Shown: positions 25,921-34,926, numbered from the stretch's first letter. The stretch is 64,000 bases of DNA from Paraburkholderia caffeinitolerans (GCF_902859945.1 NZ_CADIKL010000021.1:1-64000); one strand, 5' to 3'. Notes: generated by a model from the letters alone, not told the origin. Program-made: numbers and translations.

Positions 25921-26640
25921 GTGACTTCACGCCTTTTTGCCTTGATCCCCTGCGCCGGAACCGGCAGCCGTTCGGGATCGGCGATGCCCAAACAATACCG
26001 GGCGGTCGCCGGACACGAACTTCTGCACTATACGCTTGCGGCATTCGACGCCTGCAGCGAATTCACCCAGACGCTCGTGGTTATTTCGCCCGACGATAAT
26101 CATTTCGACGCGCGCCGCTTCGCCGGCCTGCGCTTCGCGGTGCGCCGCAAGGGCGGGGCGTCGCGTCAGGCATCGGTCTACAACGGCCTGATCGCGCTTG
26201 CCGACTTCGGCGCCACGGACAACGACTGGGTGCTCGTGCACGACGCCGCGCGCCCCGGCATCACGCCCGCACTGATTCGCTCGCTCGTCGAGGCGCTGAA
26301 GGACGACCCCGTGGGCGGCATCATGGCGCTGCCGGTTGCCGACACGCTCAAGCGCGTCGCGCCCCAGCACGTGCCGGGCGGCCCGCGCATCGAGCGCACG
26401 GAAGCGCGCGACGGCCTCTGGCAGGCCCAGACTCCGCAGATGTTTCGCATCGGCATGTTGCGCACGGCGATCGAGCGCGCGCAGCAAGAGGGCCACGATC
26501 TCACCGACGAAGCGAGCGCCATTGAATGGCTCGGCCATTCGCCGCGGCTCGTGCAGGGCAGCCTGCGCAACTTCAAGGTGACCTACCCGGAAGACTTCGC
26601 GCTTGCCGAAGCCATCCTCAGCCGCAATCCAGCAAACTGA
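25921..26640 (+). CDS. ispD: 2-C-methyl-D-erythritol 4-phosphate cytidylyltransferase
   Basis: A 239-residue CTP:MEP cytidylyltransferase of the non-mevalonate isoprenoid pathway. The nucleotide-binding start is ALIPCAGTGSRSG followed by PKQY. VVISPDD, VLVHDAARPGIT and LWQAQTPQMF are family landmarks. The start is a GTG at 25921 (TSRLFALIPCAG begins right after), matching the normal N-terminus; a TTG at 25897 would add eight residues. The next gene, ispF, acts two steps later in the same pathway and begins 33 bp downstream. Confidence 0.95.
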   Translation: MTSRLFALIPCAGTGSRSGSAMPKQYRAVAGHELLHYTLAAFDACSEFTQTLVVISPDDNHFDARRFAGLRFAVRRKGGASRQASVYNGLIALADFGATDNDWVLVHDAARPGITPALIRSLVEALKDDPVGGIMALPVADTLKRVAPQHVPGGPRIERTEARDGLWQAQTPQMFRIGMLRTAIERAQQEGHDLTDEASAIEWLGHSPRLVQGSLRNFKVTYPEDFALAEAILSRNPAN

Positions 26641-26673
26641 GCAGGAAACTGAGTTACACGGAAGACCTCATCT

Positions 26674-27153
26674 ATGGATATCAGAATCGGACAAGGCTAT
26701 GACGTGCACGCGCTCGTGCCGGGACGCCCGCTCATCATCGGTGGCGTGACGGTGCCTTACGAGCGCGGACTGCTCGGCCACTCGGACGCCGACGTGCTAT
26801 TGCACGCGATCACCGATGCGCTGTTCGGAGCCGCCGCGCTCGGCGACATCGGCCGCCATTTCCCGGACACCGACAAGCAGTTCTACGGCGCGAACAGCCG
26901 CGTGCTGCTGCGCGAATGCTTGCGCCGCGTGCAGGAGGCGGGCTTCACGCTCGTGAACGTGGACACCACCGTGATTGCACAGGCGCCGAAGCTCGCGCCG
27001 CATATCGAAGCGATGCGCGCATGCATTGCGGAAGATCTGCAACTGCCGCTCGATCGCGTGAACGTGAAGGCGAAGACCAACGAGAAGCTCGGCTATCTGG
27101 GCCGTGGCGAAGGTATCGAGGCACAAGCGGCCGTGCTGCTCACGCGCGTCTAG
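26674..27153 (+). CDS. ispF: 2-C-methyl-D-erythritol 2,4-cyclodiphosphate synthase
   Basis: A 159-residue trimeric zinc enzyme that cyclises CDP-ME-2-phosphate to MEcPP. Metal ligands are in GYDVHAL (Asp, His) and GHSDADVLLHAITDAL (His). GDIGRHFPDTD and the C-terminal KTNEKLGYLGRGEGIEAQA are family signatures. It has typical length and a clear operon position directly after ispD. Confidence 0.97.
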   Translation: MDIRIGQGYDVHALVPGRPLIIGGVTVPYERGLLGHSDADVLLHAITDALFGAAALGDIGRHFPDTDKQFYGANSRVLLRECLRRVQEAGFTLVNVDTTVIAQAPKLAPHIEAMRACIAEDLQLPLDRVNVKAKTNEKLGYLGRGEGIEAQAAVLLTRV

Positions 27154-27179
27154 CAGTCCGCGTGCCTGCTGCCGTACCC

Positions 27180-27211
27180 AGGGCGGTGATTGCATCTGCA
27201 ATCACCGCCCT
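27180..27211 (+). terminator. Rho-independent terminator of ispD-ispF
   Basis: Perfect 15-bp inverted repeat agggcggtgattgca / tgcaatcaccgccct starting 27 bp after the ispF stop, followed by the T-rich tgcttttctt. It isolates ispDF from the acyltransferase gene. Confidence 0.9.
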
Positions 27212-27291
27212 TGCTTTTCTTGTCGATTAATTTCCGTTTTTTTCGCTGCATACTCAAAGCGTATTAAGTCGTACCGGAAGCGGAAAGGTTC

Positions 27292-28440
27292 ATGACGGGA
27301 CTCGAAAGACGCGTGAAAGGCCTCGACGGTCTCCGGGCGCTAGCTGTGATGCTGGTGTTCCTCTCGCACAAGGCGCACGTCGACGCAATCGACGCAGGCA
27401 AGATCGGCGTGTGGCTGTTCTTCCTTATCAGCGGTTATCTCATCATCGGCGAACTGCATCGCAACCGCCTGCGCGTCGAACAACGCACAGCGCGCCGCGA
27501 TGCGGTGCTCTATGTATTCTTCGTCAAGCGCGCGTTGCGCATCTTCCCGGTCTACTATTTGCTGCTCGTCGCGCTGACGATCGCACACGCGTTCTTCTAT
27601 CAACGCGATGTGGATCTCGGACTCGCGTGGCATTACGTATTCCTCTCCAATTTCTGGATCGGCATCGTCCATGATGGATGGCCGGGCTCGGTCTCGCATT
27701 TCTGGAGCCTCGCGGTCGAGCAGCAGTTCTATCTGATCGCGCCGTTTGCACTGCTGTTCACGCGCGCCTCGTATCATCTGGCGATATGCGTCGTCATGAT
27801 CTGCTGTGCGGCGCTCGCGCATCTCGTGCTCTATGCAACCGGTGCGGTCGAGCCGCTCGTCTATGCGTTCTCACCGTGGAATTTCGCTTTGCTCGCGCTC
27901 GGCGGCGTGCTGGCAATCTTGCCGATTGGCGACGCTCGCGTGCCGATCCAGGGGAGGGTGCGAAGCGGCGTCTGGTTTGTGCTCGCGTGCGCGAGTCTCG
28001 TGACATTCGCGCTTGCGCGCGCCGATTGCGACACTTGTGAAGCGGCACAACGCGCCGTTTTGCCCGGTTTGCTCGACATCGGCCTCGCGCTTTCGCTCTG
28101 CGCCGTATTTCTATGGCTCGTGCGACGCCAGGACAGCGTGCTCGTTAGCATGCTCGAAGCAAGACCGCTCGCGTATCTCGGCACCATCAGCTACGGGTTC
28201 TATCTGTTCCACAATCTGGTGCCGTCGCGTCTGGGCGAGGCTCCGGAACTCTATGCAAGCTTGAATGTGCCGCCGCTGGCGCAGGACCTGCTGTCGCTCT
28301 TCATGCAGTTCGCACTATCAGTGCTGCTCGCGCATCTATCGTGGCTGTTGCTGGAAAAGCGCGTGCTCGAGTGGAAGGAACCGCTTGCCACGGCGATCCG
28401 TAGTCGCCTGCCTGCGCGCGCGCCGGCAGGCCAGACTTGA
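27292..28440 (+). CDS. Acyltransferase family 3 membrane protein
   Basis: A 382-residue integral membrane O-acyltransferase of the OafA/NodX type with about ten hydrophobic segments. It starts with the typical RVKGLDGLRALAVMLVFLSH, where the His is the conserved catalytic one. RALRIFPVYYLLL is the family R-x-x-P motif, and SHFWSLAVEQQFYLIAPF follows. These enzymes acetylate lipopolysaccharide, exopolysaccharide or peptidoglycan sugars; the substrate is unknown. There is no C-terminal SGNH domain. A GGAAAGG ribosome site precedes ATG. Base composition is lower than in the neighbours (sampled lines 52-65% GC), which hints at acquisition. Confidence 0.88.
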   Translation: MTGLERRVKGLDGLRALAVMLVFLSHKAHVDAIDAGKIGVWLFFLISGYLIIGELHRNRLRVEQRTARRDAVLYVFFVKRALRIFPVYYLLLVALTIAHAFFYQRDVDLGLAWHYVFLSNFWIGIVHDGWPGSVSHFWSLAVEQQFYLIAPFALLFTRASYHLAICVVMICCAALAHLVLYATGAVEPLVYAFSPWNFALLALGGVLAILPIGDARVPIQGRVRSGVWFVLACASLVTFALARADCDTCEAAQRAVLPGLLDIGLALSLCAVFLWLVRRQDSVLVSMLEARPLAYLGTISYGFYLFHNLVPSRLGEAPELYASLNVPPLAQDLLSLFMQFALSVLLAHLSWLLLEKRVLEWKEPLATAIRSRLPARAPAGQT

Positions 28441-28489
28441 GAAGAACCCGCCGAGTCATGCTTACCGCGCGACTTTCAACAGGCGAACC

Positions 28490-29038
28490 TCAGAACGTCG
28501 CGCCGCCCACTTCGCGCTCACTCGGGCAGAGCTCGCCGGTTTGCAGTCCGTCGAGCACGCGCAGGATTTCGGCGGCGCTGCGCCCGACACTCAGGTTGTT
28601 CACCGAGACGTGCTGGATGACATTGTCCGGATCGACGATGAAGGTCGCCCGCAGCGCCACGCCCGCTTCCTGGTCGCGAATGCCGAGCTGATCGATCAAC
28701 TCGCCTCTCACATCGCCGAACGCATAGTGGTTCAGCCGGTCGAGCGCTTTGTTCTCGCGCCGCCACGCGAGCTTCACGTATTCGTTGTCGCAACTGCCGC
28801 CCAGCAGCACGGTCTCGCGGTCTTCGAATTCCTTGTGCAATTGCGCGAATGCCGTGATCTCGGTCGGGCAGACGCTCGTGAAATCCTTCGGATAGAAGTA
28901 GATCACTTTCCACTTGTCGGGAAAGCTGCGCTCGGTGAACTCCATGAACGCGGATTCGCCGTTTTCTTCGGGCTGGTTGAAGCCGGGTTTAGCGGCGGTG
29001 ACAGTGAAGGCTTCGAGTTTGTCGCCAACGGTTTTCAT
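28490..29038 (-). CDS. ahpC: Peroxiredoxin, AhpC/TSA family
   Basis: A 182-residue typical 2-Cys peroxiredoxin. The peroxidatic Cys is C57 in PKDFTSVCPTE, with the conserved Thr three residues before. The resolving Cys is C171 in ELCPSE. It reduces hydrogen peroxide, organic hydroperoxides or peroxynitrite in the cytoplasm. AGGAG lies nine bases before ATG. No ahpD or ahpF reductase partner is adjacent; the convergent neighbour is an acyltransferase. Confidence 0.92.
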   Translation of the reverse strand: MKTVGDKLEAFTVTAAKPGFNQPEENGESAFMEFTERSFPDKWKVIYFYPKDFTSVCPTEITAFAQLHKEFEDRETVLLGGSCDNEYVKLAWRRENKALDRLNHYAFGDVRGELIDQLGIRDQEAGVALRATFIVDPDNVIQHVSVNNLSVGRSAAEILRVLDGLQTGELCPSEREVGGATF

Positions 29039-29170
29039 GGCGTCGCTCCTTGAACGCGGGGCGCACGCGCGCCCCGTGCGCGCGCCTCATGGCCCAATGC
29101 TTACGTCAATTGTGGCAGGGGTGGGGGACGCGTGCTACGGGCGTGTGCCGGGATGAGCGGAGGCAGAGAC

Positions 29171-30520
29171 TCAGGCGCCCTTGGCGAGCGGGAACTCGAT
29201 GGTGACTTCGAGACCGGGCCCGGGCGCGCGATTGCGCAGGCGCAGCGCGCCGCGATAGCGGCCCACGAGGCGCTGCACGATAGCCATGCCGAGGCCCGTG
29301 CCGTTGGCCTGGGTGCGGGCGCTGTCGACACGATAGAACGGCCGCGTGACGAGCGGAAGCTGGTCTTCGGGAATGCCGGGGCCTTCGTCGACCACCGAAA
29401 GCTCCACGCGCGAATGCGAGACGCGCGTTTCCAGCATGATGTGCGGAATGCCGTCCGACTCGCTCAAGCCGTACTTGCGCGCGTTTTCGATCAGGTTGCC
29501 CACCACGCGGCGCATGTCGGTGTCGTCAGCTTCGATTACGGCCGTGGGCGCGAGACGCGTGATGAGACGCACGTCATCCTCGGTGGCCATGCGCGCGGCC
29601 ATTTCACTCGCGATGACCGACAGGTCGACGCGCTCGGGCATGCGCTGTACGGGCCGCGCATAGTCGAGGAAGCGGCCGATGATCATGTCCATCTGCTCGA
29701 TGTCGTCGATCATTGCGTCCTTGGTCGCCTGGTCGGACGGACTCATTTCCGTTTCCAGCCGTAGCCGCGCGAGCGGTGTGCGCAGATCGTGCGAGATGCC
29801 GGCGAGCATGAGCGCCCGGTCGGCCTCTAGCTGCTCGAGGTCGCGCACCATCTGGTTGAACGAGCGATTGGTGTCGGCGGCCACGCCCATGCCGCTCTCG
29901 GGCAGTTTCGCGGGCGATTGCCCCGAGCCCACCATGCGCGCGGACATGGCGAGCCGCGCGAACGGCCGGTTCACGAGGCTCGTGATAAACGCCGCGCCGA
30001 ACAGCGAAAGCGCGAGCGCAGACACGCCCCATCCGACCCATTGCAGGCCGGTGACGTTGTCGAGCTGGTCGCGATCGAGCGCGACCCAGTAGTCGTCGTC
30101 GTCGATTTTGAAGCTGATCCACACGCCCGGGATGCCGTTCACGGACTGCGCGATCACGGTGTCGTCACCAAGACGCCCGCGGATATCGTGCTCGATCAGG
30201 CGATTGAGCGACTCGTCGGGCTGAAGCTTGTATTTGTCGGTGGCTTCGCGCGGGTAGACGCGCACGCCCTCATTGCTCTCCAGGTCCTGGAGCAGGGCGC
30301 GGCGCAGATCGGGATCGGAGTAGAGGAGCGCGGTGCGCGTGAGCTTGACGACGGCGACGAGCTGGAGCGCCACGCGCTGTGCGCGCGGCTCGCGCTCGAT
30401 CACACGAAAGCTCTGGAACCACGCGGCGAGACTGACCGCGATGAGAAGGGCGATCAGCAGGAAGGTGCGCCAAAACAGATCGCCAAACGCGAGCGTCAGC
30501 AAACGCCGGTCAATCCGCAT
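29171..30520 (-). CDS. envZ: Osmosensor-type histidine kinase EnvZ
   Basis: A 449-residue inner-membrane kinase. TM1 is at about 15-37 and TM2 at about 160-182, flanking a periplasmic domain of about 120 residues. HAMP follows, then HisKA with ALMLAGISHDLRTPLARLRLE. HATPase motifs are GNLIENARKYG, VVDEGPGIPE and NGTGLGMAIV. The partner regulator OmpR is immediately upstream on the same strand (53 bp gap). The ATG at 30518-30520 has a strong GGAAGGA site; a longer frame to 30556 lacks one. Confidence 0.92.
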   Translation of the reverse strand: MRIDRRLLTLAFGDLFWRTFLLIALLIAVSLAAWFQSFRVIEREPRAQRVALQLVAVVKLTRTALLYSDPDLRRALLQDLESNEGVRVYPREATDKYKLQPDESLNRLIEHDIRGRLGDDTVIAQSVNGIPGVWISFKIDDDDYWVALDRDQLDNVTGLQWVGWGVSALALSLFGAAFITSLVNRPFARLAMSARMVGSGQSPAKLPESGMGVAADTNRSFNQMVRDLEQLEADRALMLAGISHDLRTPLARLRLETEMSPSDQATKDAMIDDIEQMDMIIGRFLDYARPVQRMPERVDLSVIASEMAARMATEDDVRLITRLAPTAVIEADDTDMRRVVGNLIENARKYGLSESDGIPHIMLETRVSHSRVELSVVDEGPGIPEDQLPLVTRPFYRVDSARTQANGTGLGMAIVQRLVGRYRGALRLRNRAPGPGLEVTIEFPLAKGA

Positions 30521-30573
30521 GGATCCTTCCCGTTTCAACAAAGGCAGTGCAGACAACGAGACCCCGTCGAGTA

Positions 30574-31299
30574 TCAGGCCGCACCGTCGGGAATGAACAC
30601 GTAGCCCAGGCCCCAGACCGTCTGAATGAAACGCGGGCTGCCCGGATCAGGCTCGATCAGCTTGCGCAGACGGGAGATCTGCACGTCGAGGCTACGGTCG
30701 AACACTTCGTATTCCCGGCCACGCGCGAGCTCCATGAGCTTTTCGCGCGAGAGCGGCTGGCGCGGATGGCGCGCGAACACCTTGAGCACCGAGAATTCGC
30801 CCGTGGTGAGCGGAATTTCCTGGCCGGCTTTGGTGAGCGTGCGGGTGGCGAGGTTCAGCGCGAACTCGCCGAACTCGAATACTTCAGTGGTTTCCGAGGG
30901 CGCGCCCGGCAGTTCGGACGGCGCCTGGCGACGCAGCACTGCATGAATGCGCGCAACCAGTTCGCGTGGGTTGAAGGGCTTCGGCAGGTAATCGTCGGCC
31001 CCCATTTCAAGGCCGACGATGCGGTCCACATCTTCGCCCTTGGCGGTGAGCATGATGATGGGCGTGCGGTCGTTGCTGCCGCGCAGGCGCCGGCAAATGG
31101 ACAGGCCGTCTTCGCCCGGCAGCATGAGATCGAGCACCAGCAGGTCGAAACGTTCGCGCACCCACAGCTTGTTCATGGCGGGCGCGTTTTCTGCCACGTA
31201 GACGTTGAAACCTTGTTCGCCGAGGTAGCGGCGCAGCAGGTCGCGCAGTCGCGGGTCGTCGTCGACAACGAGAATTTTGGACGGGTTCTTGGTTTCCAT
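30574..31299 (-). CDS. ompR: Two-component response regulator OmpR
   Basis: A 241-residue OmpR/PhoB-family regulator. The receiver domain has the acidic pair in ILVVDDDPRLRD, phospho-acceptor about D57 in LLVLDLMLPGEDG, Thr in IIMLTAKGED and Lys in YLPKPFNPREL. The C-terminal winged helix contains SLDVQISRLRKLIEPDP and TVWGLGYVFIP. In the family it controls porin and envelope genes. The start METKNPSK at 31299 is usual; ATG 31308 adds three residues. It diverges from the secreted protein gene at 31538, so the 238-bp gap holds its promoter. Confidence 0.95.
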   Translation of the reverse strand: METKNPSKILVVDDDPRLRDLLRRYLGEQGFNVYVAENAPAMNKLWVRERFDLLVLDLMLPGEDGLSICRRLRGSNDRTPIIMLTAKGEDVDRIVGLEMGADDYLPKPFNPRELVARIHAVLRRQAPSELPGAPSETTEVFEFGEFALNLATRTLTKAGQEIPLTTGEFSVLKVFARHPRQPLSREKLMELARGREYEVFDRSLDVQISRLRKLIEPDPGSPRFIQTVWGLGYVFIPDGAA

Positions 31300-31537
31300 G
31301 CCTGGCATCTTAGCGCGATTGGGATGAGGTGCGAGTTTGCAACAAATATCAGGTTACAGTCAGTTACAAAATTTACCCATGCTGTGGCACGGGTTCAAGC
31401 ACTGACAGATAGACTTCTTTGCGTAAAGCGGCCATTCGTTAGATACTTCATTCGAATTTCGAACCAGTCCCGAATCGAGCCGGGTCCGTACATGAATTCG
31501 AGGTAGCCGTTTGCCGCGTCAAGAAGGGAACAAAACG

Positions 31538-31873
31538 ATGGGAGGGGTCAGGCCGACAATGCGCCACAACATGATTGCACTGGCGTTGGCCAGTGGCGTC
31601 GTGGCTGCGTTGAACACGGCGCCGGTCCAAGCCCAGACGTTCCCGGACGCTACTCAGGCATCGGCCGCGCCCACTCGCCGCACTGGCGCGAAGCAGCCTG
31701 TGCGCAAGATGCGTACCGATACGGCGGCAGGTCCTGCCTCTGACATCACGCAGCGCACCGCGGTTCCCACCGATCTCGACCAGCGCCGGCGTGACGGTCA
31801 CATGACGCCCGACGAGCGCCGCCTCCTGCGCCAGCACATCGAAGACGCCGTGCGCGAACTCTACAAGCGCTGA
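31538..31873 (+). CDS. Small exported protein of unknown function
   Basis: A 111-residue protein with a Sec signal peptide (hydrophobic NMIALALASGVVAALNTAPVQA, likely cut before QTFPD at about residue 31). The mature part is Ala/Thr/Pro-rich and ends in a charged helix HMTPDERRLLRQHIEDAVRELYKR. AAGGGA lies eight bases before ATG 31538; the TTG at 31511 is unlikely. The charged C-terminal helix may bind another protein or fold alone. It diverges from ompR and precedes the DUF1800 gene by 154 bp. Confidence 0.65.
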   Translation: MGGVRPTMRHNMIALALASGVVAALNTAPVQAQTFPDATQASAAPTRRTGAKQPVRKMRTDTAAGPASDITQRTAVPTDLDQRRRDGHMTPDERRLLRQHIEDAVRELYKR

Positions 31874-32027
31874 TCGGGCTGTCGGGCCGTCGTCACTAAA
31901 GCCGCTTCTCGGCATCGCTGAAAAATCCTGTAGCAATTGCGCCGTCAACAGATGCGTCGCGTGCATCGTTAGTTCGTTACCTTCGTCTATTGGGGGCGCG
32001 CGGGTCGAACCTGCGTGTTTCAGTCCC

Positions 32028-33491
32028 ATGCCAGTCACGCAACGATCTGCATCGGTTCCGTCGGCTCATCGTCCGCATCGTCATAGCGCGGCAAGCTCAC
32101 CTGCTGCCGCCACGGGCCCGGACACGGCGCTCCTCGACGCGGATGACGCTACGCATCTGCTCATCCGCACCGGCTTTGCGCCGGCGCCCGCCGAGGTCGC
32201 GCCTTATGTCGGGCTCACGCGCGCGGCGGCCGCCGAGCGCGTGTTGGCCACGGCCCGCACCGATGCCGTGACACCGCTGCCCACATGGACCGCCGATCTC
32301 CCCCTGACCCGTGCGCAGCGCCAAGCCCTGACACCCGAGGCGCGCCGCGACGTGCAGCGCCAGCACCGCTTGCACTACGACGAACTGCGCGCATGGTGGA
32401 TGCGCGAAATCTTCGTCACGCCGTCGCCGCTCACCGAGCGCATGACGCTCTTTTGGCACAACCATTTCACGTCGGGCCAGGACAAGGTGGGCGAGCCGTT
32501 GCTGATGGCGCAGCAAAACGCGCTGCTGAGGCACAACGCATTGGGCAGTTTCGCGACGCTGCTGCACGAAGTCGCGAAGGACCCGGCGATGCTGCTGTAT
32601 CTCGACGGCGCCAGCAACCGCAAAGGCAAGCCGAACGAGAACTTCGCGCGCGAGGTCATGGAGCTCTTCACGCTGGGCGAAGGGCAGTATTCGCAGCAGG
32701 ACGTTACCGAGGCGGCGCGTGCGTACACGGGCTGGGGCGTCGACCCCGACACGCGGCGTTACGTCTGGCGCCCAGCACAGCACGACGACGGCATGAAGAC
32801 CGTGCTGGGCAAGAGCGGTCCCTTCGACGGCGACGCCGTGCTCGATATCCTGCTGGATGAGCCGCAGACCGCGCGCTTCGTCTCGGCCAAGCTATGGCGC
32901 GAATTCGTTTCGGATACGCCGGACCCGGCGCGGCTCGACGCGGTGGCGGCGCGCTTTCGCACGAGCGGTTACGACATCAAGGCGGCGCTCGGCGCGCTGC
33001 TCGTCACGCCCGAGTTCTGGGACGAGCGCAATCGCGGCGTGCTGGTGAGTTCACCGGTCGAATTCATCGCGGGCACCGTGCGCCGCTTCGAAGTGAGCTA
33101 CGCGAATACGACGATGTTCGCGCGCACCTCAGCCGCGCTTGGCGAGAATCTGTTCTATCCGCCGAACGTGAAGGGCTGGCCCGGCGGCGCCATGTGGATC
33201 AATAGCGCGACGCTGCTGGCGCGCAAGCAGTTCGTCGAGCAGCTTTTTCGCGCCACCGGGGCGGCGCGTCCGCGCATGGGCGCCGCGATGCCAGGCGGCA
33301 TGCGCTTCGATCTGGACGGCTGGCTCGGGCACTTCGGCGTGACGGCCGATGCCGTGCCCGGTTTGTCCGCCCAACTGCAGATGCAGCACGCCGTGCTGCC
33401 GCTCGCGCCCGTCGACGCGATCGCGGCCGGCAGCAATGCGGGAGCGTATCTCGAAGCACTCCTGATGGACCCGGTCTATCAGTTGAAGTGA
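32028..33491 (+). CDS. DUF1800 family protein
   Basis: A 487-residue protein with the DUF1800 domain over most of its length. Landmarks are ATHLLIRTGFAPAP, LRAWWMREIFVTPSPLTERMTLFWHNHFTSG, NENFAREVMELFTLGEGQY, and LRRF-type C-terminal segments ending VKGWPGGAMWINSATLLAR. The first 30 residues are Ser/Ala/His-rich with no obvious signal peptide. DUF1800 genes usually travel with DUF1501 genes, as here. Biochemical function is unknown. No clear ribosome site precedes ATG 32028, so the start is tentative. Confidence 0.88.
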   Translation: MPVTQRSASVPSAHRPHRHSAASSPAAATGPDTALLDADDATHLLIRTGFAPAPAEVAPYVGLTRAAAAERVLATARTDAVTPLPTWTADLPLTRAQRQALTPEARRDVQRQHRLHYDELRAWWMREIFVTPSPLTERMTLFWHNHFTSGQDKVGEPLLMAQQNALLRHNALGSFATLLHEVAKDPAMLLYLDGASNRKGKPNENFAREVMELFTLGEGQYSQQDVTEAARAYTGWGVDPDTRRYVWRPAQHDDGMKTVLGKSGPFDGDAVLDILLDEPQTARFVSAKLWREFVSDTPDPARLDAVAARFRTSGYDIKAALGALLVTPEFWDERNRGVLVSSPVEFIAGTVRRFEVSYANTTMFARTSAALGENLFYPPNVKGWPGGAMWINSATLLARKQFVEQLFRATGAARPRMGAAMPGGMRFDLDGWLGHFGVTADAVPGLSAQLQMQHAVLPLAPVDAIAAGSNAGAYLEALLMDPVYQLK

Positions 33492-33534
33492 CCCGGTAGA
33501 AGTGATCCAATGACGCCTGCAGCGAGCGATTGAA

Positions 33535-33636
33535 ATGAACGCCAGCAACCACGATCAAAGCAACGATCGAAGCACCGAACTCCCCGACAACCGCGGCGCG
33601 GCACGGCGCCGCCTGGACCAGCGAGGCTTGGCATGA
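33535..33636 (+). CDS. Possible 33-residue leader ORF overlapping the DUF1501 start
   Basis: ATG 33535 opens a 33-codon frame (begins MNASNHDQSNDRSTEL, Arg-rich later) whose TGA overlaps the DUF1501 ATG in an ATGA (33633-33636). The arrangement suggests translational coupling. The ribosome site is weak, and a 12-bp tandem duplication lies inside, so it may be chance. Confidence 0.25.
   Translation: MNASNHDQSNDRSTELPDNRGAARRRLDQRGLA
33551..33574. repeat. Two tandem copies of a 12-bp repeat
   Basis: acgatcaaagca (33551-33562) followed directly by acgatcgaagca (33563-33574), 11 of 12 identical, in the DUF1800-DUF1501 gap. Confidence 0.8.
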
Positions 33637-34874
33637 AGCGGCGCGAATTTCTGGCCGCCGCAGCCGCGATGACGGCTGCGGGCGCTGCGTCGTGGCTTCC
33701 CGGCGCGGCGTATGCGCAGGGCAGCATGGCAGTGCAGCGCCGCGCGAGCGGCTACGACAATCTGCTGATTCTCATCGAACTCAAAGGTGGCAACGACGGA
33801 TTGAACACCGTCGTGCCGTTCGCGGATCCGCTCTATTACCGCTATCGCGCGAACATCGGCGTGCGCCGCGACGATGCGATCCAGCTCGACGAACGCACGG
33901 CGCTGCATCCCGCGCTAGCGCCGCTCATGCCGATGTGGCGCGACCACGAACTCGCCATCGTGCAGGGCGTGAGCTACGCGCAGCCGAATCTCTCGCATTT
34001 CCGCTCGATCGAGATCTGGGACACGGCCTCCAATGCCGACCAGTACCTGCGCGAAGGCTGGCTTACCCGTGCGTTCGCGAACGCCCCCGTGCCGAAGGGC
34101 TTCGCGGCTGATGGCCTCGTGCTCGGCAGTGCCGAAATGGGGCCACTCGCGAACGGCGCGAGCGCCGTCGCGCTCGTCAATCCCGCGCAGTTCGCGCGTG
34201 CCTCGCGGCTCGTCACGCCGGTCTCGCTCAAGGAGCGCAATCCAGCGCTCGCCCATATCCTCGACGTCGAGAACGAAATTGTCCACGCCGCCGACCAGTT
34301 GCGGCCGCGTCCCGGCCAGTACGTGCTGAAGACCGGGTTTCCAGGCGGCGCCTTCGGCACCTCGGTGAAAACGGCGATGCAGGCGCTGGCCTCGGGCGAA
34401 ACCATGGCGGGTTCGCAGGGCGGACCCGCGCCGGTGCCGGGGCAAGGCGTGGCGGTGATCCGGCTAACGCTCAACGGCTTCGACACGCATCAGAACCAGC
34501 CGCAGCGGCACGCGGATCTATTGCGCCAGTTCGCGGCCGGGATGGTGGCGATGCGCTCGGCGCTCGTCGAGATGGGGCGCTGGGACCGCACGCTGATCGT
34601 CACCTATGCCGAGTTCGGGCGGCGTGTGCGCGAGAACCAGAGCCGTGGCACGGATCATGGCACGGCGTCCGCACATTTCGTCGCGGGCGGGAGGGTGGCG
34701 GGGGGGCTTCACGGCGAGGCGCCGCAGCTTGCGCGCCTTGACGGCAACGGCAATTTGCCGGTTGCCGTCGACTTCAGGCAGATCTACGCGACGGTACTCG
34801 CGAACTGGTGGGGGCTCGACGCACAGGCGGTGCTGCAGCACCGCTTCGATACGCTGCCGTTGCTGCGCGCATAG
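33633..34874 (+). CDS. DUF1501 family protein with Tat-type signal
   Basis: A 413-residue protein. The N-terminus MKRREFLAAAAAMTAAGAAS with LPGAAYAQG is a twin-arginine signal (RREFL) with cleavage after AYA at about residue 28. The mature part is DUF1501: LLILIELKGGNDGLNTVVPF, LSHFRSIEIWDTAS, LNGFDTHQNQ, and VTYAEFGRRVRENQSRGTDHGTASAHF, the last with conserved acidic and His residues reminiscent of the alkaline phosphatase/sulfatase superfamily. Tat export implies folding, perhaps with metal, in the cytoplasm. The partner DUF1800 gene is 141 bp upstream. Function is unknown. Confidence 0.88.
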   Translation: MKRREFLAAAAAMTAAGAASWLPGAAYAQGSMAVQRRASGYDNLLILIELKGGNDGLNTVVPFADPLYYRYRANIGVRRDDAIQLDERTALHPALAPLMPMWRDHELAIVQGVSYAQPNLSHFRSIEIWDTASNADQYLREGWLTRAFANAPVPKGFAADGLVLGSAEMGPLANGASAVALVNPAQFARASRLVTPVSLKERNPALAHILDVENEIVHAADQLRPRPGQYVLKTGFPGGAFGTSVKTAMQALASGETMAGSQGGPAPVPGQGVAVIRLTLNGFDTHQNQPQRHADLLRQFAAGMVAMRSALVEMGRWDRTLIVTYAEFGRRVRENQSRGTDHGTASAHFVAGGRVAGGLHGEAPQLARLDGNGNLPVAVDFRQIYATVLANWWGLDAQAVLQHRFDTLPLLRA

Positions 34875-34926
34875 CGCGCACGTTTGAGCGTTGGCATTGG
34901 CGCTGGGCAGAGCCGGCGTCGTGCAA

